A DNA stretch of 64,000 nt from Bacillota bacterium (GTDB taxonomy: Bacteria > Bacillota > Clostridia > Christensenellales > Aristaeellaceae), in assembly GCA_023425025.1 (NCBI GenBank), contig JAFADG010000024.1, positions 206,316 through 270,315 of the forward strand. The letters are read 5' to 3'. Both the position numbers and the translations under genes were made by a program. Shown piece after piece: positions 45,210 to 54,684 of this stretch (position 1 is the stretch's first letter; each line of letters starts with the position of its first letter). The notes under the pieces were generated by a model, which ran no database searches, was not told the origin of the DNA, and saw only the letters and a list, made by a program, of their open reading frames with translations.

Positions 45210-46472
45210 TCAGGGGAAGACACCCCGGATCTTTTTGGCTTTGGAAATCCGGCTCAGGGCCACCATGTATGCGCCCGTGCGCATGGTTGTATGGTTGGCC
45301 TGGGATTTGATCCATACCTCATCAAACGCACGGCCCATGACACGCTCCAGGGTCTTGTTTACCTCGTCCTCGTCCCATGTCATGGATTGAATATTTTGCA
45401 CCCATTCCAGATAGGACACTACCACGCCGCCGGCGTTGGCCAGAATATCCGGAATGATCGTGACTCCCTTGTCCTCCAGGATCCTGTCCGCCTCCACCGT
45501 CGTGGGACCGTTGGCCCCTTCAACGATGATCCTGGCACGGATATCCGCCGCATTGTGCTCATGGATCTGGTTTTCAATGGCCGCCGGGATCAGCACGTCA
45601 CAGTCCAGAAGCAGCAGCTGCTCATTGGTGATATGCTCCACCCCGTCGTCCCCGTATTCGGCAAGGCGCCTGTCGTTATCGCCGCCAATAAAGTCCAGCA
45701 CCTTGTTGACGCTTAAGCCTGAAGGGTCGTACAACCCGCCGGAGACATCACTGATGGCGACAATTTTGCAGCCTATGTCGGAAAGCAGCCGGGCGGCAGC
45801 CCCGCCCACATTCCCTACGCCCTGTATGGCAACACGGGTACCCGCTTCAGGCAATCCAAGACGCCGCAGCACTTCCCGGGTGATCAGCATGACGCCCCGG
45901 CCCGTGGCATCCTGCCGGCCCAGGGATCCGCCCAGCTCCAGCGGCTTGCCGGTAACCACGCCGTGTACGGTATATCCTTTGAATATGCTGTACGTATCCA
46001 TGATCCATCCCATGATCTGGGCGTTGGTACCCACGTCCGGGGCAGGAATATCCCTTTCCGGGCCGATCAGGGGCAGAATCATGGCTGTATACCGCCGGGT
46101 CAGCCTTTCCAGCTCTCCTTTGGACAGTTCCCGGGGATTCACCTTGACGGCGCCCTTGGCGCCGCCGTAGGGGATATTCACCACCGCGCACTTGAGGGAC
46201 ATCCACGCAGCCAGAGCCTTCACCTCGTCGATGTCAACGTCCTGGTGGTAGCGGATACCGCCCTTGCAGGGGCCCATGGAACTGGAATGCTGCACCCGGT
46301 ATCCCTCAAAAACCCGGATGCTCCCATCATCCATAACGATAGGCACAGCCACCTTCAATTCTCTTTCCGGGTACTTGACCGCGACGTATTCCCGCTGGGG
46401 CAGGCCCAGCAGCCCAGCGGCCCTTTCCAGCACCTCCAGCATGTTATCGTAGGGATTATAGTTCGCGCTCAT
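45210..46472 (-). CDS. gdhA: Glutamate dehydrogenase (Glu/Leu/Phe/Val family)
   Basis: A 420-aa cytosolic enzyme interconverting glutamate and 2-oxoglutarate plus ammonium. GPCKGGIRYHQDVDIDEVKALAAWMSLKCAVVNIPYGGAKGAV holds the substrate and catalytic lysines; IPAPDVGTNAQIM has the catalytic aspartate; IQGVGNVGGAAARLL is the dinucleotide-binding loop followed by Asp in AISDVSGG, which favours NAD. Length and motifs match the hexameric 420-aa class. AAGGAGATG precedes the ATG. It stands alone with its own terminator. Confidence 0.95.
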   Translation of the reverse strand: MSANYNPYDNMLEVLERAAGLLGLPQREYVAVKYPERELKVAVPIVMDDGSIRVFEGYRVQHSSSMGPCKGGIRYHQDVDIDEVKALAAWMSLKCAVVNIPYGGAKGAVKVNPRELSKGELERLTRRYTAMILPLIGPERDIPAPDVGTNAQIMGWIMDTYSIFKGYTVHGVVTGKPLELGGSLGRQDATGRGVMLITREVLRRLGLPEAGTRVAIQGVGNVGGAAARLLSDIGCKIVAISDVSGGLYDPSGLSVNKVLDFIGGDNDRRLAEYGDDGVEHITNEQLLLLDCDVLIPAAIENQIHEHNAADIRARIIVEGANGPTTVEADRILEDKGVTIIPDILANAGGVVVSYLEWVQNIQSMTWDEDEVNKTLERVMGRAFDEVWIKSQANHTTMRTGAYMVALSRISKAKKIRGVFP

Positions 46473-46869
46473 CGCGCATCTCCTTCCAGCTGAAAAAGCC
46501 GCATCACTATTCCGGGCAGCAAAAATCAGCCCTGTATTGTTACTCCTATATTATCACTTAGCGAACCCGCCGTCTATAGCCAGTGAATCATTGGCGGCAA
46601 GTATCTGCACCGCAAGCAAAGAACCATCCCCTGTGCTTATACACAAAAAGCCCACAACCTTCGGATGAAAGCTGTGGACAAATTGGCTAATAACTAACTT
46701 TTTGATACAATGGACGGATACCCGAGTTTCGTTCGAGGGTATTCAAATTCAATTCAAAAACGCATAATTATTCATATTCGCAGTATCTATGCAAAAACAG
46801 CCTCATCTTGTGCATAGATTCCGCGATGCAAAGCCGCCATTAGCCTATAGGCCGTCAGAGCCATCCTCC
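46473..46869. other. 397-bp gap with no supported gene
   Basis: The gap contains the gdhA promoter region and a 16-nt sequence TTTCGTTCGAGGGTAT (46727-46742) that recurs at 49191-49206. No gene is visible. Confidence 0.4.
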
Positions 46870-47100
46870 TCAAGGAGAGCGCGACCTGCGCAATTCTTTA
46901 TCACTTGCATCCTTTCCATGTTCTCGCCGCCCGAGATGCTCATCTTTTCGCACAACAGTAGGATCGTACCAATCTGCCTTTTTCTTGGCCCTCTCCACCC
47001 ATTGGGTACCTTCGTCGGTTAGTTCTCAAGCCGCTTCAAGTGCTGCAACATAAGCACGAATCTTGCATGCAATAGCGTGGTCCTCAGCTTCATTTGCCAA
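46870..47100 (-). pseudogene. Decayed C-terminal domain of an unrecognised protein
   Basis: On the minus strand one frame reads ANEAEDHAIACKIRAYVAALEAA, a stop, then ELTDEGTQWVERAKKKADWY and DPTVVRKDEHLGRREH before a final stop. The composition is protein-like and regular, so it is a real but interrupted coding remnant. It probably belongs to the SH3-like gene just upstream, from which frameshifts separate it. I do not know the family. Confidence 0.45.
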
Positions 47101-47111
47101 TTCTATACGGT

Positions 47112-48097
47112 TCAGGCTCTTCTACGCGCTTCGTCTCTAAAATATAGATATCTATCATTGTTTTTATCATATCCGCCTGCCTCTTCAAAGCTAAGCATTT
47201 GTCGCTTGCATGAGGATGTGCAGGATCTGTCGATGGCAAGATAGTAATCAGGCACATTCGCCGGCACAATCGGCATAAACGAACCGCCTTGGGCGTCATC
47301 GCTCGGTGTTACGGTCTGCTTAGCGCTTGGTGCTTCGACCTTTTTCAGGTATCTAACGCGAACATAGCCCTCTATCCCCCCTGCGGTTCGGATAAACGCC
47401 CAGTCGCCGTTTACTTGAAGGACACAAACCGTCTCGCCGTGCGCTCCATAACCATTTTACCGCGCTGTTTTGCTCCGTTGTTTTTCGAATCCGGATTGAC
47501 GGATCCTTTTCCAGGGAAATAACCGCCTCATACTGTATTCCCTCGTCGGAACAGACAGTCGTTGGCGCGAGATTCGCGTTCTTTCTATCTATCTATCTGA
47601 TCCGCTCTGGGAGGATATGTCACAGGAAACAGCGGATGGGTGTCCGCACCAATCCGCTCTGAAATTTCGATTCCTTCCATTGAAATCCGATCCATCACAT
47701 CCGCCAGGGAAATGGGTTGCGGCTTCAGTCGTTTTTCAGACACATAGCCACTCTTCTGGTCTCCGTCGTCGGTAAACCAAACCAGCAACGCAGCACTTTT
47801 GCTGTCACGATCTACGTATTCCGTTGCGTATAGAATGATATTTTTTCCTTTGAGCGTATAATTGCGTCGCACGTCATGCATCGCATAGTCGAGATAAACG
47901 CCAACTTCATCCTCGTTTGTCAGAACATATGCATATCCGTCTCTCTTGATCGCTTGTGCAATTGCCGTTGGCTCCGACGCAAGCGCTTTTGCACTTGCGG
48001 ATATCTCACTGGTTTGTAAGCAGATCAGCAAAAAAACTGCTAACAGCGTACCCGTGAACCTTGTGAAAAATTTCTGAAATCTGCCATGTAACTTCAT
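47112..48097 (-). pseudogene. Exported SH3-like protein, frameshifted at a tetranucleotide repeat
   Basis: The first 170 codons (ATG 48097) encode a signal peptide (TGTLLAVFLLICL) and a beta-rich segment (DEVGVYLDYAMHDVRRNYTLK, LVWFTDDGDQKSGYVSEKRLK). The frame stops within a GATA repeat at 47584-47598. A second SH3-like segment (GETVCVLQVNGDWAFIRTAG, EGYVRVRYLKKVEAPSAK) continues in the next frame down to 47112. Deleting one 4-base unit would join them as one protein. The ATG at 48172 is an alternative start. Function unknown, perhaps cell-wall binding. Confidence 0.55.
47584..47598. repeat. Short TCTA tetranucleotide repeat inside a coding region
   Basis: TCTATCTATCTATCT, nearly four units, lies exactly where the reading frame of the SH3-like gene breaks. 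Confidence 0.75.
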
Positions 48098-48172
48098 TCT
48101 CTTACCGCACCTTATATTCCCTACATCATGTCCGACTGAAGCTGTATGCCTAACAAACTCCATCCAACTCAT

Positions 48173-49234
48173 TGCTTTTGTCCATTAGTGTAAGGTAACT
48201 TCATGTTTTAAGCTGACGTACTGATACTACACCTTCGCGCGCTGTCGCATTGCAATTTGTTCCAAATGAGCCGGTTTTGGTTCCTAATTTACGGAGAAAC
48301 CGTGTGCTACGGTTTGTTGAGAAATCCGATTTGCCGATTTTTTGAATCAAGAATGGGGGCGTTCCGCAATGAGGATTCAGAAAGGATGTAGTCGGGACAG
48401 CATGGTTGAGGCGTAAAATGGCAAAAAAACAACAAGGTGTGAAATAACCTGCCTCCTTAAACGACATACTGGGCGAGTGCCTAAAACGTGGGAAAACCCT
48501 ACGATAGTGCCGGCTCGGGAACTTGGACAATACATTATCGCTGTTTGGCTACAGCAAACCGCACTGAAGGATATGTTCAAGATATACTGGAAGGGAAGGG
48601 TGGGCGAGAAGTTGGTAGCGGACCTTAACCTGAAAAAGCGCTACTGTAGGACGTACTGTCAAAAACTGGGGACGACCTACCGACCGGCAGGAAGAAGGTA
48701 AATACATGGAAGCAGCGCACAACGAGAGCGAACGGTTGATACAAGGAGATTGCGCAGATGCGCGTGCGGTACGGATGCTGATACACCAACGTGCTTTTAA
48801 AGCGCGAGTGCTGGACGAGCGACTTTGTGTCGGATCATGGTGGTCAAGTCGTTCGTGTGGTCGACTCGTCTATAATGTGCGGTCAAAATGATTGTACTTT
48901 GGTCTGTTTTAGGGTATATGCCCCGCAGTCGGTTTTGCCGTCCTATTCTAGCCGTCATATCGGATCATACTTTTATCTGGGCTTGCGAGTCGCCAACGAC
49001 ACCCATGTCAACGCATTGACAAAGACGCAGACATAATGAACTGACCCAGCAGAGATTTTATCGCGGAAATTCCGACATACACTGCAATTAACCTCATTAT
49101 TCCCAATCGCAAATGCCATTCAATCTGCCTTTTGTCGACAGCAATGACTCGCGCAACCTTATGCATACCGTATTCATACCTGTAAACGGCTTTCGTTCGA
49201 GGGTATCCGGGGGTATCCATTTTCATCAAAAAAG
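48173..49234. other. About 1.06 kb without a supported gene
   Basis: Open frames here are short, lack ribosome binding sites and resemble nothing known. The DNA is probably decayed accessory sequence. The 16-nt repeat TTTCGTTCGAGGGTAT ends at 49206. Confidence 0.4.
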
Positions 49235-49269
49235 TGGCCGAAAGAGCATTTCGAGGCTCTTTTCGGCCA
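49235..49269. terminator. Hairpin terminator
   Basis: TGGCCGAAAGAGC pairs with GCTCTTTTCGGCCA, with A-rich and T-rich flanks. No intact gene ends here. Confidence 0.65.
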
Positions 49270-49390
49270 AATTTCTGCTTTCCCGCCTTCGGGCCTGAAA
49301 CCCGGCAGTTTCCAATTATGAGAGCCCGTCATCCTAAAACTTCACTTTCAGCCCATCTACAGGTTCAATTCTCCTGAATTTGCACCAAAA

Positions 49391-49428
49391 ACAATGAAGC
49401 CATCGGTTTTTGCCGATGGCTTCATTGT
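49391..49428. terminator. Terminator next to the tRNA-Asn remnant
   Basis: ACAATGAAGCCATCGG pairs perfectly with CCGATGGCTTCATTGT, a 16-bp stem. It is 22 bp beyond the tRNA 3' end and was probably the terminator of the original tRNA gene. Confidence 0.8.
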
Positions 49429-49449
49429 ATCAAACTTTGCGTCCGATAA

Positions 49450-49500
<51 letters not shown>

Positions 49501-49517
49501 AGTAATTGAGTTTCTTC

Positions 49518-49832
49518 TTATATATATGCATCATGGATTTTAGCCGCTTTGTGACCCTTTGTGCGACCCTCAGATGCTTTTGCAGCGCCATTCGTTGGCT
49601 TCTTGTCTACGTATTTAATGCTGTTGACCGTAGTTGCGTAGACCCCATTTATATGCAATTTACCACAGTGAATAGCAGCATCACGGTCGGTGAGATTTAC
49701 AGGGTTCCTTGGCAGATTGATGTGCTCCTTTAGCAGGATGTAATTGAGATATGCTTTGAGAAGTACAATATGACCGAGCTTGTAAAGAATATCCGTGGAT
49801 GGATAACCACCATATGTGCATATTGCCGACAT
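49518..49832 (-). CDS. Uncharacterised ORF beside the tRNA-Asn scar (doubtful)
   Basis: A 104-aa frame ending 19 bp from the tRNA remnant, where an integrase gene would normally sit. Residues LPRNPVNLTDRDAAIHCGKLHINGVYATTVN look protein-like, but no integrase R-H-R-Y motif is visible and there is no good ribosome binding site. It may be the remnant of a longer gene. Confidence 0.25.
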   Translation of the reverse strand: MSAICTYGGYPSTDILYKLGHIVLLKAYLNYILLKEHINLPRNPVNLTDRDAAIHCGKLHINGVYATTVNSIKYVDKKPTNGAAKASEGRTKGHKAAKIHDAYI

Positions 49833-49942
49833 GTCCTATGCCCTCATATATGCTTTCGGTATGGTTTTCTATCTTGATAATATTACTGCATATCCTTATA
49901 TGTGGAAATAATGGAAGGATTATCGGAAGGAGTATTGAAGCA

Positions 49943-50254
49943 ATGAGGTATACGCTTGAGCAAAAAAATGAGGCTTTAAAGAGTGTTGAAAAAATTGGGG
50001 TTCCTAAAACTGTCGATGCGTTAAAAATATCCGCCCAAACCTTGTATAAATGGCGTAATGAGGCCAAAGCCGAGCAATCTCCTGATACGGCAGAAGCTGA
50101 TTACGATGTGACCAACGCTCAGGCGTTATTGGATAACGACAAGTTAATGCAGGAAAAGATAGATCACCTCGAAGCTGAAAACAAAGCATCGCGCGCAACA
50201 CTGATTCGATATCGGGCTGCCTTGGCTGCGGTACTTGAAGAAGGGAGCAATTAA
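49943..50254 (+). CDS. Small HTH plus coiled-coil protein
   Basis: A 103-aa protein starting at ATG 49943 behind GGAAGGAG. Residues 5-38 (TLEQKNEALKSVEKIGVPKT, ALKISAQTLYKWRNEAK) are a transposase-like helix-turn-helix as in IS3 OrfA. Residues 60-98 form a heptad-like coiled coil. There is no catalytic partner downstream, so it is more likely a small regulator derived from a transposase than an active IS. Confidence 0.6.
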   Translation: MRYTLEQKNEALKSVEKIGVPKTVDALKISAQTLYKWRNEAKAEQSPDTAEADYDVTNAQALLDNDKLMQEKIDHLEAENKASRATLIRYRAALAAVLEEGSN

Positions 50255-50541
50255 GGATGTCGAATGTAGATGAATCTTGCAGGGTATGATAAGCGAAAAA
50301 AATGTCTACCATCTCAATATCCACTTTTGGATTTTGGCAGAATAGTATCTTGGGATGCTTCATGAGGGAAAGCAGTTGGCAACACTCTACTTTTCTCTAC
50401 GCTTCATTCTTATACTCTCCTTGCCCTTTGATCTATCCGCGTACCTTTTCCGACACTAATACAAAACACCACTTTGACCCGATTTTAGAGCCTTCGTCGT
50501 GACTGGACGTGGCAAATTCGAAGAGCATTATCCATTATCAT

Positions 50542-50798
50542 CAGGGCAGTCTCATTTGAAGTTTTTATTGAAAGAGAGGATGGCTCCGAAGGTCCAGGGC
50601 GAGCGGAAAGCCCTGGTCGCCCCCGCAGGGGCGAAATTCTTTATACCTCAAAAGGTATTTGACCGGAAAAGGAAGGGTGTTTCGTGCCTCACGGCACGAC
50701 CAGGGCTTTCCGATCGCCCTGGACCTTCGGGTGCACATGTTGCTTTTCTTTTTTGCAACTCCTTTTGCCTTGATAAAAATCCAAATGAGACTGCCCTG
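50542..50798. mobile_element. 257-bp MITE with TIRs and 10-bp target duplication
   Basis: The ends are CAGGGCAGTCTCATTTG and its exact complement, 17 bp perfect with similarity extending to about 28 bp. Directly outside both ends is CCATTATCAT (50532-50541 and 50799-50808), a 10-bp target duplication. The interior has a second inverted repeat of about 31 bp (50589-50619 with 50697-50727) and small hairpins (CCCCCGCAGGGG, GTGCCTCACGGCAC). No gene is inside, so it must have been moved by a transposase encoded elsewhere. The rest of 50255-51023 holds no gene. Confidence 0.85.
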
Positions 50799-50817
50799 CC
50801 ATTATCATAATATCCCA

Positions 50818-50846
50818 TTGCACTTTTGATGCTTTGTTGTTATAAT
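50818..50846 (+). promoter_or_regulatory. Promoter of the AAA/phosphotransferase/symporter operon
   Basis: TTGCAC (50818-50823), 17 bp and TATAAT (50841-50846), only 10 bp after the MITE target duplication. It predicts a leader of about 170 nt. Confidence 0.65.
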
Positions 50847-51023
50847 ATGGATATGAAAATTTTTACCGCAAAGGATGGACGACGATTGACGACGGCTACA
50901 AAAGTTGCGGTTGTTTTCAATTAATGAATATAACAATGCGGGGATCTTTTTTGGATATAATTCATGGTGTATTATTCGTTAATCTAATATTATATCATAA
51001 CCAAAGATGCGGGAGGCAATAAT

Positions 51024-52655
51024 ATGGTTGCGATAAATCCGGTCACAATTGAAAACACAGAAATAGTGATCGACTTAACTGGGCCGATTATTGACATCAC
51101 TAAGATACCAGACTTTAATGGCATATGTTCAATTAGATATCTTGGTGAGGAACAAATTGCCACAACACTGTGTAGGGTAATACCTCGTCAAGAGGGTTGG
51201 CGTGGAGCTGATGTACTTGAAGCTACAAAAAAAGCATTGCAATCGAAAATAAGAATGCAGATTATTGATCATAAGGTTGTTGAGTTACTCTGTAAGGCAA
51301 AAGCATTTGGCGCGAAAGTAATAATTGTAAGTGCTACAACAGATGCCGGGGTTTTTGATGCCGCCAAGAGTAGTATCATTGCCTTTTCAAAAGTATTAGT
51401 CAAGGGAGATGTTGTATCTGCTGAACTAGTTGAATCTGATTTTGTATCTTTTGCTAAAGAATCTATATCAGGCCTACAGGAATTCATTGAAGAAAAACTT
51501 CAACGAAATTCCTTTAGAATTGTGTTTGATGATGAAGTTGATTTTGATATACTCGCTAAAGACAATAGCGAGACAATTGTTGCACAATGGATTAGTGGGT
51601 TTAGAGATGCAAACTATGTTCAAATATTGGAAAACCTTATTGCCGAAAGAGAACGTGTTGCAAAGGTAGGCGAGGCTCTTAAAAAACTGGCTCCAGACGA
51701 TGCAATTATTAAAATTGCCAATTTTGCTTTACTAAATAATTCTTTCTATGTTTTTGATGATGAGATAAGGCAGCGATTATCCGATAATGTGGATGCCATT
51801 AAAACTGTGATCCAAGGCGAAGTTGCTAAGACTAAACCTATATGTGTTTTCTTGGCCGGTGCGCCTGGGACTGGTAAATCATTTTTTGTAAAACTATTCT
51901 CCGAATATATCGATGCCAAGAAAATGTTTCCTACGGCCTCATTAGCAGGAGTCCCCGAGAATCGATTTGCTGATGCAGTAAAAGAGCATATAAACAATGT
52001 TTATCGTAACTCCCTATATATAAATGCTGGAAAACCGAGAATAGCTTTTCTAGATGAAGCCGATACAAAAGGCGGAGTGTTACCTTTTAGATTTTTGATG
52101 GATGCCATGACCGGAAGTCTTACAAACGATAAGGGCGAGCTTGAAAAAAATGAGACTGAAAGGCTTATATGGATATTTGCTGGCAGTGCTGCTCTCAATG
52201 AGGAAGGTTTTATATCTAAGTTTCAACCCGATGACAGAAAAGTAACCGATTTTTTTGACAGGATACATTTTAATCTGGTACTACCCACTGTAGACGAACC
52301 TGGTCAAGCCATTCTGACCTTTTTAAGTACATTGAAACAGTTTATCGTTTCGGATGGTAAAAGTTTGTCTGATGTGCATGTTTCAAAATATATCTTGCAG
52401 TTGTTTGGCCGCACAGCATGGAAAAGTGCACGGCAAATCAATACCGTATGCAGAATCGTTTATGCCAAAGCAAGTTTTACGAATGGCACGATTAATTTGA
52501 AGTTTGGTGACTTTGAGGATGTTGCCAACAAGATGGCGGTGATAAAGAAGTTCCAGGAAACGTATAATGCAATGAGTAAATCTTTATCTAATCCGGATGG
52601 CAGTTTGATAGTTGAAGCGGTATCGGATTTTCTAAAAGTTGATTATTCCGCTTGA
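51024..52655 (+). CDS. AAA-family ATPase with an unrecognised N-terminal half
   Basis: A 543-aa soluble protein. The AAA core begins near 270: Walker A GAPGTGKS with Lys285, Walker B IAFLDEAD with Asp344/Glu345, and sensor-like WIFAGSAA near 390. DDRKVTDFFDRIHFNLVLP is the arginine-finger region. The first 250 residues match no family I know; they are alpha/beta (AKVIIVSATTDAGVF). GCGGGAGGCAATAAT precedes the ATG. It is the first of three tightly linked genes; the next start is 20 bp after its stop. Base composition is more AT-rich than the surrounding chromosome, indicating transfer. Role unknown. Confidence 0.8.
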   Translation: MVAINPVTIENTEIVIDLTGPIIDITKIPDFNGICSIRYLGEEQIATTLCRVIPRQEGWRGADVLEATKKALQSKIRMQIIDHKVVELLCKAKAFGAKVIIVSATTDAGVFDAAKSSIIAFSKVLVKGDVVSAELVESDFVSFAKESISGLQEFIEEKLQRNSFRIVFDDEVDFDILAKDNSETIVAQWISGFRDANYVQILENLIAERERVAKVGEALKKLAPDDAIIKIANFALLNNSFYVFDDEIRQRLSDNVDAIKTVIQGEVAKTKPICVFLAGAPGTGKSFFVKLFSEYIDAKKMFPTASLAGVPENRFADAVKEHINNVYRNSLYINAGKPRIAFLDEADTKGGVLPFRFLMDAMTGSLTNDKGELEKNETERLIWIFAGSAALNEEGFISKFQPDDRKVTDFFDRIHFNLVLPTVDEPGQAILTFLSTLKQFIVSDGKSLSDVHVSKYILQLFGRTAWKSARQINTVCRIVYAKASFTNGTINLKFGDFEDVANKMAVIKKFQETYNAMSKSLSNPDGSLIVEAVSDFLKVDYSA

Positions 52656-52674
52656 CTTAGAGAGGGGTGGAAGT

Positions 52675-54684
52675 GTGAAAAATACAATTGTAATGTTTAG
52701 AGATACTGAGTTGGCACTGGGGAATGATATTGGTGGCAAGGCAAAAAGCTTAGTACAGATGAAAGCTGCCGGATTCAATGTGCCTGATGGCTTCGTTATC
52801 ACAGCCGAAATGCAGCGTAAAGTACTTGGACGGTACAATATTTCTGCAATTATTCGCAATGAAACGCCCGCCTTGCTTTCTGATGACTTTGCTGAAGCAT
52901 CAAATGCTGCCAAACGCATTCGTGATGCTATATTATCGATTGAATTCACTTTGCCCGAGGTTGACTTAATTAATACAGCTATAAAAACATTTCTTGACAA
53001 GACAATAAACGTCACATTTGCTGTGCGCTCTAGCGCCATTGTCGAAGATGGTATAACGGACTCCTGGGCTGGACAGTTCGATTCTTTCCTTGATGTACGA
53101 AGCGAAGACGTTCCCATGTATATCAAGTATTGCTGGGCGTCAATGTTTGGGTTGCGTGCAGTTCGATATGGTTCAACTGATCTAATAAGTAATGAACTGC
53201 CTGCTTTTGCAGTTGTGGTTCAGGTTATGATTGTCGGCGATTATTCGGGCGTCGCCTTCTCTATAGATCCCGCTGACGGCGATACTACCCACGTTCGCGT
53301 TGAAACAGTAGCTGGAACAGGGGATAAAATTGTTGGGGGCCAAGAAACACCTTACTCTGTTGTGCTTGGCCGAGAAGACGGTCTGATTGTAAAGCGCAGC
53401 TTTGGAAGCCAAGGTCGGATCGAGTTGCTACCACCATCGGTTCTCGGGAGATTAGTGGAAACCGTCTTGAAAATAGAAGATCTGTTCAAAACTCCAATTG
53501 ATGTTGAGTGGACAATCCTGAATAACAGCATTTATGTTCTTCAAGCCAGACCAATTACTGCATCACAGTCGACACATAAAGAAAGTGAAAACGGCAAAGC
53601 CCTTCCAGATATTTTGGATTATGAATTGACCTTTAAGGTAAGCGGACTTGGTTTTATGTTTGCCGACCTGCTCTGCCGCGGATTTGGGTATTTGCACCCT
53701 CTCTTCATTTGTTCCAAGGGAGATTTTTTACAATACTTTACAAATGAGCGAATGGAGTATGCTGCACGGTACGGGCATCGCTGGCTAAGCACCCCCGGTG
53801 GATTTGATGAATATAGACAGGAATTTACTGAATTTCATAGTGCGTCGTTCAATGAGTTAACGTACATCGTTGAGGAAGATCTCACTGAGGAACGCATACA
53901 GCGGTTCTTTGAGGTGATTTACCAGTATTTTACTCGCTATTCAAAGATGGATTATCAGTTTACAAATCTAACTTTCCTTTATGCAAATGAGAACCCTGTC
54001 ATAGCAAATAGCCTGAAAAGCCTCGCTGATTTCAAAGATGTTGCGCGTGTTTGGGTTAATGAGGTGTCGATTAATATTGATTGTCTCCTGAACAGGCTAT
54101 TAGCAAAAATTGCTGCACAATATAATGTAACGGTACAGCAATTGGAATTGTATAAGATCTTGGAAATTGCAGAACTCTTTAGTAGCCATCGAGTTGATAC
54201 TGACGAACTGGAGCGACGTAGCGTTAGCTCGGTTGTCATGACTGACGGTCGTAGCATAAAATACTTTGTAGGCGAGACTGCGAATACCTTCATTAGTGAG
54301 GTTGAGTCGATTCAAAAATCCCAATCTCTCGCCAACATTATCGGCCAGGTTGCCAATCGGGGTACTGAGCGATATGTGAAGGGTGTTGTAAGGTTAATCA
54401 ATGTTGACTACGGTAACCTAGAAGATATGGAGAAGGAAATGGCGGCCATGGAAACAGGTGAAATACTGGTATCTGAGTTTACTTCTCCAGAATTGATGCT
54501 AGCATGCGCAAAAGCAAAAGCAATTGTAACTGATTTGGGCGGAATGCTTTCACACGCAGCAATTGTAAGCCGAGAACTTGGTATTCCTTGTGTCGTCGGA
54601 ACAGAGCACGCATCTCGTTCATTAAAGAACGGAGATGCCGTAATAGTCGACCTCGAACTTGGAATCGTGGAGGTAATTAGATGA
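52675..54684 (+). CDS. PEP-synthase/rifampin-phosphotransferase-like enzyme
   Basis: A 669-aa protein. Residues 1-310 are a PPDK-type ATP-binding domain: NDIGGKAKSLVQMKAAGFNVPDGF, AVRSSAIVEDG (Arg118), WAGQFDSFLDV and IDVEWTILNNSIYVLQARPIT. Residues about 595-665 are the swivelling phosphohistidine domain with His627 in GGMLSHAAIVSRELGIPCVVG. The classical PEP/pyruvate TIM barrel is absent; about 280 unfamiliar residues take the middle place, as in rifampin phosphotransferases. It should move phosphate from ATP via His627 to an unknown acceptor. GTG start at 52675 behind GAGGGGTGG; its stop overlaps the symporter start. Confidence 0.82.
   Translation: MKNTIVMFRDTELALGNDIGGKAKSLVQMKAAGFNVPDGFVITAEMQRKVLGRYNISAIIRNETPALLSDDFAEASNAAKRIRDAILSIEFTLPEVDLINTAIKTFLDKTINVTFAVRSSAIVEDGITDSWAGQFDSFLDVRSEDVPMYIKYCWASMFGLRAVRYGSTDLISNELPAFAVVVQVMIVGDYSGVAFSIDPADGDTTHVRVETVAGTGDKIVGGQETPYSVVLGREDGLIVKRSFGSQGRIELLPPSVLGRLVETVLKIEDLFKTPIDVEWTILNNSIYVLQARPITASQSTHKESENGKALPDILDYELTFKVSGLGFMFADLLCRGFGYLHPLFICSKGDFLQYFTNERMEYAARYGHRWLSTPGGFDEYRQEFTEFHSASFNELTYIVEEDLTEERIQRFFEVIYQYFTRYSKMDYQFTNLTFLYANENPVIANSLKSLADFKDVARVWVNEVSINIDCLLNRLLAKIAAQYNVTVQQLELYKILEIAELFSSHRVDTDELERRSVSSVVMTDGRSIKYFVGETANTFISEVESIQKSQSLANIIGQVANRGTERYVKGVVRLINVDYGNLEDMEKEMAAMETGEILVSEFTSPELMLACAKAKAIVTDLGGMLSHAAIVSRELGIPCVVGTEHASRSLKNGDAVIVDLELGIVEVIR

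Noticed and set aside
50589..50727. Inner inverted repeat at 50589-50727 as a stand-alone structured RNA
   Set aside because: It lies wholly inside the MITE bounded by TIRs and target duplications, which explains it more simply.
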